64,000 nt of DNA from assembly GCF_002483235.1 (NCBI RefSeq), contig NZ_DLHN01000024.1, positions 1-64,000 on the forward strand, in the 5' to 3' direction. This document shows positions 53,513 through 61,727 of the stretch, piece by piece; position 1 is the first letter of the stretch; each line of letters opens with the position of its first letter. The notes under the pieces are model-generated. The model saw only the letters and a program-made list of their open reading frames with translations. It was not told where the DNA came from and searched no databases. Position numbers and translations under genes: made by a program. The stretch comes from Pedobacter glucosidilyticus. GTDB lineage: Bacteria > Bacteroidota > Bacteroidia > Sphingobacteriales > Sphingobacteriaceae.

Positions 53513-55426
53513 ATGAATTTAATAACAGAGAAAACTACTATACCACATTTATTAAGAAATGTTGTGGATAAAATTCATCCTGCTGACCGTACCTTTCTTA
53601 AAAGAAAGGTAAAGGATTATTGGGAAGAAATATCTTACCAAAAAACCTTAGAAAATGCTGATGCAGTATCTTCTTACCTCTTAGAAATGGGAATTAAGAA
53701 GGGAGACAGGCTTGGTTTTATCCTAGAAAACTGCCCAGAATATGTATTTTTCGACCAAGGCTTACAACAACTAGGTGCTATAAATACTTCTATCTATCCT
53801 ACGCTTACAGAACATGAAATAGAGTATATTATTAATGATTCGGGTATAAAAACTCTTTTGGTAGGAACTCATTTCTTATTAAAGAAAATTATAAAAATTG
53901 CGAATAACTGCCCTTCCTTAATTAGAATCGTAGCTAACTTTGACGATTATCATAAAATTATTGAAAAAGCCGACTTACAAGCTGGTGTAATCAGTTTCGA
54001 TGAACTTATACAGGAAGGACGCTTATCTGTAAATAAAAATCAAGCCGAAATAACTTTAGCCAGAGCAGCTGTTTTACCTACTGATTTATCTGCATTAATT
54101 TATACATCAGGCACAACCGGTACCCCTAAAGGAGTTATGCTTAGCCACGCTAACTTTGTTGAAAATGTTAAAGTTTGTTTAGAGCAAATTCCTGTTATTG
54201 ATAAAACAGATTTATTTTTATCCTTCTTACCCCTATCTCATGTTTTTGAAAGAACAGCAACTTATCATGTTTGCTGTACGGTAGGTTGCCAAATAGCTTT
54301 TGCGCAAAGTCTAGAACTTCTAGCCAGCAATATGGGAGAAGTAAAACCAACGGTAATGTCTTGCGTACCAAGATTGTTAGAGAAAATACATGATAAAGCT
54401 ATTAAAAGTGGAACGGCAGCTGGAGGCACAAAAGCCAAAATATTTTTATGGGCTTTGGAAGTTGGACAAGCACATCGTATGGTATTAGAAGCAGGTAAAA
54501 CCCCAGGATTGCTGTTATCATTAAAACAAAATATTGCCGAGAAACTGGTTTTCAGCAAGATAAAAGAAAAAACAGGCGGACGTTTAAAATTTATGATTTC
54601 TGGTGGTGCCGCTTTACCTAAAAATGTAGGCGAGTTTTTCGGAAACCTAGGTATCAAAATTTTGGAAGGCTTTGGCTTAACAGAAACCTCACCAGTAATG
54701 TCTGTTACAGAATACCACCGTCAGGTTTATGGCACCGTTGGCAGGGTAATTCCGGGGATAGAAGTTGGTATACAAGATGTAGAAACTAAAGAATTTATAA
54801 CCATTCAAACCCATGATACCTTTAAGGAGGACTATACCAGCGAAGAAGGGGAAATTTGCGTAAGAGGACATTGCGTAATGCAGGGCTATTGGAATAAACC
54901 TTTAGAAACTGCGTCAGTTATTGATATTGAAGGCTGGTTCCACACCGGAGATATTGGGAGATTTTACAAAGGCAACCTACAAATTACAGATAGGTTAAAG
55001 AATATGCTGGTAAATGCTTTCGGTAAAAACATTTATCCAACCCCGGTTGAAAACACCTATTTGAAAAGTCCTAAAATTGAAAGTGTTTTCCTCATTGGCG
55101 ATAAAAAAGAATACGTTACAGCTATCATCACCCCTGCCAGAGAAACTATGCAAGAAACCTTTAATCTAAATAACAGCTTTTTTGAGCAAGCAGATTTATT
55201 TATTGAAGATGAAACTATTCATAAATGGATTGAAGATGATATTAAGCGTTTCTCTAATGAGTTAGCCAAGTTTGAGCGTATCAAAAACTTTAAAATTAAA
55301 AGAAACCCTTTTAGTATTGAAGAAGGCGAGATGACACCAACCATGAAAGCAAAGCGTAAAGTGATTGAGAAAAAATACGCCGAAGCTATTGAGGATATGT
55401 ATTTAGAAAAAGCAGACATGGATTAA
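53513..55426 (+). CDS. Long-chain fatty acid--CoA ligase (AMP-forming)
   Basis: 637 aa ANL-superfamily enzyme. The P-loop is YTSGTTGTPKGVMLSHANF. SGGAALPKNVGEFF is followed by GFGLTETSPV, the A5 region. The Asp of WFHTGDIG and the Arg of DRLKNMLVNAFGKNIYP follow. It adenylates long-chain fatty acids and forms acyl-CoA, for degradation or lipid remodelling. Bacteroidota carry several of these, so I do not give a gene symbol. The stop codon sits inside the terminator hairpin that closes the gene (55407-55441). Confidence 0.92.
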   Translation: MNLITEKTTIPHLLRNVVDKIHPADRTFLKRKVKDYWEEISYQKTLENADAVSSYLLEMGIKKGDRLGFILENCPEYVFFDQGLQQLGAINTSIYPTLTEHEIEYIINDSGIKTLLVGTHFLLKKIIKIANNCPSLIRIVANFDDYHKIIEKADLQAGVISFDELIQEGRLSVNKNQAEITLARAAVLPTDLSALIYTSGTTGTPKGVMLSHANFVENVKVCLEQIPVIDKTDLFLSFLPLSHVFERTATYHVCCTVGCQIAFAQSLELLASNMGEVKPTVMSCVPRLLEKIHDKAIKSGTAAGGTKAKIFLWALEVGQAHRMVLEAGKTPGLLLSLKQNIAEKLVFSKIKEKTGGRLKFMISGGAALPKNVGEFFGNLGIKILEGFGLTETSPVMSVTEYHRQVYGTVGRVIPGIEVGIQDVETKEFITIQTHDTFKEDYTSEEGEICVRGHCVMQGYWNKPLETASVIDIEGWFHTGDIGRFYKGNLQITDRLKNMLVNAFGKNIYPTPVENTYLKSPKIESVFLIGDKKEYVTAIITPARETMQETFNLNNSFFEQADLFIEDETIHKWIEDDIKRFSNELAKFERIKNFKIKRNPFSIEEGEMTPTMKAKRKVIEKKYAEAIEDMYLEKADMD

Positions 55427-55441
55427 TCCAGTCTGCTTTTT
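55407..55441. terminator. Terminator overlapping the acyl-CoA synthetase stop codon
   Basis: Arms AAAAAGCAGAC and GTCTGCTTTTT enclose a second small stem TGGA-TTAA-TCCA. The stop codon TAA lies within the loop. The convergent gldC transcript can use it too. Confidence 0.8.
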
Positions 55442-55449
55442 ATCTTTGA

Positions 55450-55782
55450 TTATTTCTCCATGATTTCCATTTTTTCTGCAAAATGGGCACAGTAATCTCT
55501 TAAATCTTCAACAATATTTTTTTCTCCAGTAGCTCTTAAAAAACTATCAGCCATGGTTTGTAAAGTCTCATAAAAGAATCTCTTCATTTCATCTACAGGC
55601 ATATCTTTCGTCCACAAATCAATTCTTAAGCTGTTTTTGAAATTATGATCCCACAAGGCCAACATCATTGATTTTACTGCCAAAGCTTCTTTGTTTTCTG
55701 CATCACTAGATTCCCAAGTAATATTTTCAGGAACATTATTATCATCAAGCTCTATCGTTAGTTTTATTTCTGCTTTCTTCAT
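55450..55782 (-). CDS. gldC: Gliding motility protein GldC
   Basis: 110 aa from Met at 55782; the upstream in-frame extension to 55851 is rejected because it would overlap the preceding gene and is poorly conserved in style. The sequence MKKAEIKLTIELDDNNVPENITWESSD, KSMMLALWDHNFKNSLRIDLWTKDMPVDEMKRFFYETLQTMAD is the GldC pattern. In Flavobacterium GldC supports the Gld motility machinery, though it also occurs in non-gliding relatives. Its start overlaps the stop of the small membrane protein gene by 4 bases. Confidence 0.9.
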   Translation of the reverse strand: MKKAEIKLTIELDDNNVPENITWESSDAENKEALAVKSMMLALWDHNFKNSLRIDLWTKDMPVDEMKRFFYETLQTMADSFLRATGEKNIVEDLRDYCAHFAEKMEIMEK

Positions 55783-56048
55783 ATCGTTTGAAAAATTAAA
55801 ATCATTAATATTATAAGTATGATAAAAGAGCCTTGTATCAACCAAAGCCATCTTTTATCAAGAACAAATCTTCTAAAAAGTAAATCGGTAAGCCAAAGAA
55901 TAACGGCTAGTAATAGTGTAAAAAAAACTTTTGAATTTACGCCTATTCCTGCATTTTTAGAGGCATCAAAACCTAAAAACATATAGCATGAGTAGGTGAT
56001 ACAGCAAGCAATGACTAAGGTTAAAGGTGTAAACTTCAAATTCTTCAT
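55779..56048 (-). CDS. Small membrane protein, 89 aa
   Basis: Two or three hydrophobic segments (residues 8-30, 40-58 and 68-88), separated by short polar loops with the basic RRFVLDKRW. No known domain is recognised. Its ends overlap by 4 bases each the helicase gene upstream and gldC downstream (ATGA-type junctions), so the three genes are translated from one mRNA. This tight arrangement suggests a role coupled to GldC, but the function is unknown. Confidence 0.7.
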   Translation of the reverse strand: MKNLKFTPLTLVIACCITYSCYMFLGFDASKNAGIGVNSKVFFTLLLAVILWLTDLLFRRFVLDKRWLWLIQGSFIILIILMILIFQTI

Positions 56049-57376
56049 CTTTTCCTTTTTTTGCTTGATGAAACAGGTCTTTTACCTGTAGCCTTAGCTC
56101 GCTGAGCTTTAAATTTAGCTTTTTGGTTTTGCGTTTTCTTCTCATGAAAAGCACCTTTAAAATCTGGATTTTCACGTTTCTTTTGATCATCGATTTCCCT
56201 TGCTATGCTTTGGCGCTCCTCATAAGGTGTTTCTTCAATATAAACCTTCTCTGGAATATCATAAACAGGTATGGTTTGTCTGATGAGGTTCTCCACCTTA
56301 CGGATATAAAGCTCTTCTGCCGGATTACAAAAGGTAATAGCTTTACCAACCTTTAACGCTCTGCCGGTTCTGCCAATACGGTGTACATAATCTTCTATCA
56401 CCACGGGTACATCAAAGTTTATGACATGCGTAACATTACTAACATCGATACCTCGGGCAGCAACATCCGTAGCTACTAAAATTCTAACTTCTTCGTTTTT
56501 AAACGCATTAATAGAATTTATACGTGTATTTTGTCCTTTATTGGCATGTAGAACCTTTACATGGCTATCATTAAATCTTCTTAAAAGAAATTTATAAACA
56601 TTTTCTGCATTAGCCCTGCTCTTACAAAATATAATAAGCTTCTCTACACTAGGGTCGTCCTCTACAAAAATCTTTAATAAGTTAATTTTAGTTTTAAAAT
56701 TAGGCACAAAGTAAAGTTCCTGTGTAACAGTTTCTGCTGGTGTTGCTTGTAAGCTTACTTCTACTTTTGTAGGCCAAAGCAAAAAGTTTTCTGACAGTTT
56801 CTCTACTTTAGCACTCATGGTGGCAGAAAAAAGTAAATTTTGTCTTTTCTGAGGCACTACTTCTAAGATTTTATTGATTTGTGGCATAAAGCCCATATCC
56901 ATCATCTTATCAGCTTCATCCAAAACTAATATTTGTAGCTTCTTTGTTGCAATATGCCCCTCGAGGTATAAATCTGTAAATCTGCCAGGTGTAGTAATCA
57001 AAATATCTAAACCCTTTGCCAGTTGCTCTATTTGTGTTTTAGGCCCTAAACCGCCATAAAGTGCAACAATTCTTAAATCGGTATATTTAGCATAAAGTTT
57101 AACATTCTCTTCTATCTGTATAGCCAATTCTCTGGTTGGCGCAACAATTAAAGCTCTAACATCATTTCCTTGTGCATATTTTAATTTCATAATCATAGGC
57201 AAAACATAAGCTGCGGTTTTCCCTGTCCCGGTTTGCGCTATTCCTAAAACATCTTGTCCGTTTAAAATAGGCGGAATCGCTTTTATTTGAATGGGTGTTG
57301 GTGTTTCATAACCTGCATCAGCAATAGCGTTAAGAACCTGTTTATTGAAATTAAAATCCTCGAATGTTTTGGACAT
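56045..57376 (-). CDS. DEAD-box ATP-dependent RNA helicase
   Basis: 443 aa. Q motif MSKTFEDFNFNKQVLNAIADAGYETPTPIQIKAIP, Walker A AQTGTGKT, PTRELAIQ, DEAD box LVLDEADKMMDMGF, FSATMS, and VI motif HRIGRTGRA are all intact. The C-terminal tail is strongly basic (QKAKFKAQRAKATGKRPVSSSKKRKR) and probably binds RNA. It is likely a RhlE-type helicase in ribosome assembly or mRNA turnover. It is first of the helicase, membrane protein, gldC operon. -7 boxes are seen at 57382-57389 and 57397-57404 on the minus strand. Confidence 0.95.
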   Translation of the reverse strand: MSKTFEDFNFNKQVLNAIADAGYETPTPIQIKAIPPILNGQDVLGIAQTGTGKTAAYVLPMIMKLKYAQGNDVRALIVAPTRELAIQIEENVKLYAKYTDLRIVALYGGLGPKTQIEQLAKGLDILITTPGRFTDLYLEGHIATKKLQILVLDEADKMMDMGFMPQINKILEVVPQKRQNLLFSATMSAKVEKLSENFLLWPTKVEVSLQATPAETVTQELYFVPNFKTKINLLKIFVEDDPSVEKLIIFCKSRANAENVYKFLLRRFNDSHVKVLHANKGQNTRINSINAFKNEEVRILVATDVAARGIDVSNVTHVINFDVPVVIEDYVHRIGRTGRALKVGKAITFCNPAEELYIRKVENLIRQTIPVYDIPEKVYIEETPYEERQSIAREIDDQKKRENPDFKGAFHEKKTQNQKAKFKAQRAKATGKRPVSSSKKRKR

Positions 57377-57452
57377 AGCGGCAAAGATACAAAATACAAA
57401 TCTAGCTACGATTTATTAGAATACGATTTTAGATTTTAATTAACTTAGCAGC

Positions 57453-58790
57453 ATGGCAAATTCAATCCTTATCAAAGCAGCAACACTTGTAAACGAAGGC
57501 AAGCAAACCGTTGCCGATGTTCTTATTAAAGACGGTAAAATAGCAAAAATTGGAAGTCAGCTGAGCGCTCCAGAAGCTAAAGAAATTAATGCCGAAGGTA
57601 AATATTTATTACCAGGCTGTATTGATGACCAAGTCCATTTTAGAGAACCTGGTTTAACCCATAAAGGAGAAATTTATACCGAAGCAAAGGCGGCTGTTGC
57701 TGGAGGTATTACTACTTATATGGAAATGCCAAATACCGTACCTAATGCTTTAACCCAAGAATTGTTGGCAGATAAATATCAAATTGCCCAGCAAAAATCA
57801 TTAGCCAATTATTCTTTTTACATGGGTGCTGGCAATACCAATTTAGATGAAGTCTTAAAAACTGACCCTAAAAATGTATGCGGAATTAAAGTTTTTATGG
57901 GTTCTTCTACAGGAAATATGTTGGTAGATGACGAAAAAACTTTAGAAGGTATATTTAAAAACGCCCCTATGTTAGTAGCAACACATTGCGAGGACGAAGC
58001 TACCATAAGACATAACCTACAATTATTTAAAGAAAAATATGGCGATGCTATTACACCAGAAATGCATCCTATCATTAGAAATGAAGAAGCTTGTTATTTA
58101 TCTTCTTCTTTTGCGGTTGATTTAGCTAAAAAACATCAAACCAGATTACATATTTTACATATTTCTACCGGTAAAGAAACCTTCTTATTTGATAATAAAA
58201 CAGCTTTAGCTGATAAAAAAATAACTTCCGAAGCTTGTATACACCATTTATGGTTTCATGATGAAGACTATAAAACCAAAGGAAATTGGATCAAGTGGAA
58301 CCCTGCTGTTAAAACAATGGCAGATAGAGACGAAATCCTAAAAGCTTTATTAGATGATAGAATAGATGTAATTGCAACCGACCATGCACCACATACCAAG
58401 GAAGAAAAATTACAAACTTATTTAAACGCTCCTTCTGGTGGACCATTGGTACAACATGCCTTAAATGCGATGTTAGAAATGCATAAACAAGGCAAAATAA
58501 GCTTAGAAAAAATAGTTGAAAAAATGGCCCACAACGTAGCCATTTGTTTCCAATTGGCTGATAGAGGTTTTATTAGAGAAGGCTACTGGGCAGATTTAGT
58601 TTTGGTAGATTTAAATGCTTCATACACCGTTAAAGAAGATAATATTTTAGCAAAATGTAAATGGTCTCCTTTTGAGGGTACAACTTTCCACTCAGAAATT
58701 ACCCACACTTTTGTAAGCGGGCATTTAGCTTATGAACATGGCAAGTTTGATGAATCTGTAAAAGGAAAGAGATTAACATTTAATAGATAA
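57453..58790 (+). CDS. pyrC: Dihydroorotase
   Basis: 445 aa amidohydrolase. It closes carbamoyl aspartate to dihydroorotate in pyrimidine synthesis. Metal and catalytic residues: His62 in DDQVHFREPG, the carbamylated Lys in GIKVFMGSSTG, His in ATHCEDE, His in LHILHIS, and Asp in ATDHAPHTKEEK. The usual HxH has Gln60 in place of the first His, so the metal site is altered. This seems to be a Bacteroidota subtype. Divergent from the helicase. Confidence 0.88.
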   Translation: MANSILIKAATLVNEGKQTVADVLIKDGKIAKIGSQLSAPEAKEINAEGKYLLPGCIDDQVHFREPGLTHKGEIYTEAKAAVAGGITTYMEMPNTVPNALTQELLADKYQIAQQKSLANYSFYMGAGNTNLDEVLKTDPKNVCGIKVFMGSSTGNMLVDDEKTLEGIFKNAPMLVATHCEDEATIRHNLQLFKEKYGDAITPEMHPIIRNEEACYLSSSFAVDLAKKHQTRLHILHISTGKETFLFDNKTALADKKITSEACIHHLWFHDEDYKTKGNWIKWNPAVKTMADRDEILKALLDDRIDVIATDHAPHTKEEKLQTYLNAPSGGPLVQHALNAMLEMHKQGKISLEKIVEKMAHNVAICFQLADRGFIREGYWADLVLVDLNASYTVKEDNILAKCKWSPFEGTTFHSEITHTFVSGHLAYEHGKFDESVKGKRLTFNR

Positions 58791-58803
58791 TAACTACAAG
58801 CAT

Positions 58804-58835
58804 TTTTCCTGTCTAAGCTTTTTTAGACAGGAAAA
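58804..58835. terminator. Hairpin after pyrC
   Basis: 13-bp stem TTTTCCTGTCTAA and complement around a six-base loop. There is no strong T run outside the stem, so it may terminate weakly or protect the 3' end. Confidence 0.55.
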
Positions 58836-58891
58836 TTCATTAACCTCCCTTTGAATGACATTTTAATAACATACCCTAATTTAAAACTCAT

Positions 58892-58899
58892 TACCTTTG
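58892..58899 (+). promoter_or_regulatory. hscA -7 element
   Basis: Perfect TACCTTTG, followed by GCAGCC, about 17 bases before the ATG at 58917. The -33 element is not clear. Confidence 0.45.
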
Positions 58900-58916
58900 C
58901 AGCCTGTTAATTAATT

Positions 58917-60755
58917 ATGGCTAAAGTTTCAATTAACCTGGCAACAGGTTCTTTACAAAAAGAGGATATTATTGTAGGAATAGATTTAGGTACCACTAAC
59001 TCTTTGGTGGCTTTTATCAATCCTGATGGAAATGCACAAGTTATTAATGATATGGGCAGGGGTGTTTTGGTTCCTTCTATTGTACACTTCCAAAATAACC
59101 AAACCATTGTAGGTAACGATGCTAAAGCATATTTAATTAGCGATCCGCAAAACACTATATTTTCTGTTAAAAGACTTCTAGGACGCTCTTATAAAGACAT
59201 CCAAAAACACGAGGATTATTTTTCCTATAAAGTGATTGATGATGATAACGATGAGTCTTTAGTTAAAATTAAAGTTGGCGAACAATTTTATACTCCTATT
59301 GAGCTTTCATCACTCATCTTAAAAGAATTAAAAGAAAGAGCAGAGCACAGCCTTAAAACAAAAGTTACCAGAGCAGTTATAACAGTTCCAGCTTATTTTA
59401 ACGATTCGCAAAGGCAAGCAACCAGAGATGCTGGTAAGCTAGCAGGTTTAGATGTTTTACGTATTGTGAACGAACCTACAGCAGCTTCTTTGGCTTATGG
59501 TATCGGGTTAAACCCTGATGAATCTAAAACCATTGCCGTTTATGACCTTGGTGGAGGAACTTTTGATGTATCGATACTTAAAATACAAAACGGCATTTTT
59601 GAAGTACTAGCTACTCATGGAGATACTTTTTTAGGTGGCGATGATTTTGACCGAGCCATTATAGATTATTGGGTAACACAAAATAATCTTGCTGGAGATG
59701 CTATTCCTATGCAAGCCTTGCGATTAAAAGCAGAGGAAGCTAAAAAAGCTTTAAGTCATCAAAACTTATTTAACGAAAAAATTGGAGATATAGCTTGTGC
59801 TATAGACAAACATACTTTTGAAAACTTAATTACCGATAAGGTTGATTTAACTATTAAAGCTTGCCAAAATGCTTTACAGGATGCAGGCCTCAGTATTACC
59901 GATATTGATGAAGTAGTGATGGTTGGCGGTTCTACCAGAACGGCTTTGGTTAAACAAAAAGTTGCTGCTTTCTTTAATAAACCTGTTAACGATAGCATCA
60001 ACCCAGATGAAGTAGTAGCCTTAGGTGCTGCTATACAAGCTGATGTTTTAGCTGGCAATAGAAAAGATATTTTATTATTAGATGTAACACCACTTTCTTT
60101 AGGGATTGAAACCATGGGAGGTTTAATGGATGTTATCATTCCGCGTAACTCTAAAGTACCTACCAAAGCTGGCAGACAGTATACTACTTCTATAGACGGG
60201 CAGGTAAACATGAAAATATCGGTTTACCAAGGCGAAAGAGATTTGGTAAAAGAGAACAGAAAACTTGCTGAGTTTGATTTAAAAGGTATCCCGGCAATGC
60301 CTGCTGGTTTCCCGAAAGTTGATATTAATTTTTTACTTAACGCAGATGGTATCCTAAAAATACAAGCTGTTGAGTTAAGATCTGGTATAAAACAAGAAAT
60401 TGATGTAGTACCAACTTATGGTTTAAAAGATGAAGAAGTAGAAAAAATGCTTTTAGATTCTGTAACCCATGCAAAAGATGATGTTGCCCAGCGTATGGTT
60501 ATAGAAGCCAGAACTGAAGGCGAACAAATGGTTTACACCGCAGAAAGATTTATAGCTAAAAACAGCGCTTACCTAAACGAAGCAGAAATTGCTGAAACCC
60601 AAAAACTTATTGAAGCTTTAAAAGAAAGTTTAGGCAAAGCAGATAAAGACACTATCTTAAATAACATTGATATTTTAAATGAATATACTAGACCCTTTGC
60701 TGAAAGATTGATGGACCAAGCCATTGCACAAGCCATGAAAGGTAAAAATATATAA
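58917..60755 (+). CDS. hscA: Fe-S biogenesis Hsp70 chaperone HscA
   Basis: 612 aa, close to E. coli HscA (616) and shorter than DnaK (about 638). It has the HscA-type N-terminal extension before IIVGIDLGTTNSLVA, the ATPase motifs AYFNDSQRQATRDAGKLAGL and DLGGGTFDVSIL, and VMVGGSTRTALVK. The tail lacks DnaK's EEVD-like Gly-rich end. HscA releases clusters from IscU by binding its LPPVK loop. The gene is 5.5 kb from iscSUA, not in their operon, and hscB is not beside it. Confidence 0.85.
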   Translation: MAKVSINLATGSLQKEDIIVGIDLGTTNSLVAFINPDGNAQVINDMGRGVLVPSIVHFQNNQTIVGNDAKAYLISDPQNTIFSVKRLLGRSYKDIQKHEDYFSYKVIDDDNDESLVKIKVGEQFYTPIELSSLILKELKERAEHSLKTKVTRAVITVPAYFNDSQRQATRDAGKLAGLDVLRIVNEPTAASLAYGIGLNPDESKTIAVYDLGGGTFDVSILKIQNGIFEVLATHGDTFLGGDDFDRAIIDYWVTQNNLAGDAIPMQALRLKAEEAKKALSHQNLFNEKIGDIACAIDKHTFENLITDKVDLTIKACQNALQDAGLSITDIDEVVMVGGSTRTALVKQKVAAFFNKPVNDSINPDEVVALGAAIQADVLAGNRKDILLLDVTPLSLGIETMGGLMDVIIPRNSKVPTKAGRQYTTSIDGQVNMKISVYQGERDLVKENRKLAEFDLKGIPAMPAGFPKVDINFLLNADGILKIQAVELRSGIKQEIDVVPTYGLKDEEVEKMLLDSVTHAKDDVAQRMVIEARTEGEQMVYTAERFIAKNSAYLNEAEIAETQKLIEALKESLGKADKDTILNNIDILNEYTRPFAERLMDQAIAQAMKGKNI

Positions 60756-60759
60756 AATA

Positions 60760-60788
60760 AAAAGGGCCGTTCAAGAACGGCCCTTTTT
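60760..60788. terminator. Terminator after hscA
   Basis: 12-bp stem AAAAGGGCCGTT and complement around CAAG, followed by T run. Confidence 0.9.
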
Positions 60789-60835
60789 GTTTACTTAACT
60801 TCAATTCAATTATACTCCAAAATATCCTACTTTTA

Positions 60836-60890
60836 GGAGTCTTTATACTTTATACTCTGTACTTTATACTTTTAACTTTGCACTTTCTAC
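60836..60890. repeat. ACTTTATACTTTTAACTTT-type intergenic repeat
   Basis: Words CTTTATACTTTATACTC, TGTACTTTATACTTTTAAC, TTTGCACTTTCTACTTT in a row. It is the reverse-complement counterpart of the repeat at 3979-4035. Its right end covers the last codons of the following small gene. Confidence 0.6.
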
Positions 60891-61180
60891 TTTATACGCT
60901 GCACTAATTCTTGTTCTTTTAGCGCTTCTATATTATTTTTGCTTTCGTAAGAAGATTTAATATTATCGAAATCGCTTAATATTTCTTGAATACTATCAAC
61001 CATATCGGCTGCACTTTGGTGCATATCGGGTAATTTATCTTCAAGCTTTTTATTGTTAAGCTCCATGTTATCAATCTCAATCTTTGCCATCTTATTTAAA
61101 ACAGCTATTTGGCTATTTTTAAGATCTTCTAGCTCATGTGAGATCTTCTCCATCAATGCAAATTTTTTCAACTTATCCAT
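60887..61180 (-). CDS. Small coiled-coil protein, 97 aa
   Basis: Almost entirely charged helix: KKFALMEKISHELEDLKNSQIAVLNKMAKIEIDNMELNNKKLEDKLPDMHQSAADMVDSI. It has heptad-like spacing and no membrane segment or cysteine. No family recognised. Its final codons (QRIK) are written over the intergenic repeat. It may be a structural or adaptor protein; the function is unknown. Confidence 0.6.
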   Translation of the reverse strand: MDKLKKFALMEKISHELEDLKNSQIAVLNKMAKIEIDNMELNNKKLEDKLPDMHQSAADMVDSIQEILSDFDNIKSSYESKNNIEALKEQELVQRIK

Positions 61181-61245
61181 AATGATCTTAATTTTAGTTC
61201 ATCATGTGTAAACCATAAATGATGCCAGAAAAGAAATAGCCTAAT

Positions 61246-61710
61246 TTATCTGCTTAGCTCAACAAAATTATCTTTAACATCATACCAAAAATCATCAAGT
61301 GCTATCAAACGGGGTTTTAAAAAAGAAATGATAGCCGGCCAATCTTGTTTATTAAAAACATTTACTTGATTGAGCTCTAAACCAATACGAGATATGGCTC
61401 TGCCATAATCATCTTGAGTATGTAATTGCCAATTCCATTCCTCTCCGCAGGCTTGCTCCAATAGCAACTTAAATTCTTGAAATTGTTCAAAAAATATTTC
61501 TTGAAGACCTAAATCTGTATGGGTTATAGCGATACAAATAGATGCTTTTCTTTTATCAGCTTGCATCCTAAAATAAATATCCTTTACTCCGGTTTTATAG
61601 TTAACCCAATTTACTTTAGTGCCAAAAATAGATGGTTGCGGTGCTAAGTATTTACCAAAGCTAGTCCAAAATTCTTCCTTTATTCTTGAGGCTTCTTCTC
61701 TTGTATACAT
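61246..61710 (-). CDS. DUF4268 family protein
   Basis: 154 aa from Met at 61710 (MYTREEASRIKEEFWTSFGKYL); the upstream extension to 61764 would cross the -7 box (CAAAAATA, 61718-61725) and overlap the lipase stop. The features FGTKVNWVNYKTGVKDIYFRMQADKRKASICIAITH and the closing helix IDDFW-type segment match DUF4268, a family of unknown function that also occurs as a C-terminal domain of restriction-related proteins. It is a single gene. Confidence 0.75.
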   Translation of the reverse strand: MYTREEASRIKEEFWTSFGKYLAPQPSIFGTKVNWVNYKTGVKDIYFRMQADKRKASICIAITHTDLGLQEIFFEQFQEFKLLLEQACGEEWNWQLHTQDDYGRAISRIGLELNQVNVFNKQDWPAIISFLKPRLIALDDFWYDVKDNFVELSR

Positions 61711-61727
61711 GAAGGCACAAAAATAGC

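Noticed and set aside
54265..54657. 130-codon open frame on the minus strand
   Set aside because: Antisense shadow of the acyl-CoA synthetase; no domain, and it lies wholly inside a conserved gene.
59759..60211. 150-codon open frame on the minus strand
   Set aside because: Antisense shadow of hscA with no recognisable protein features.
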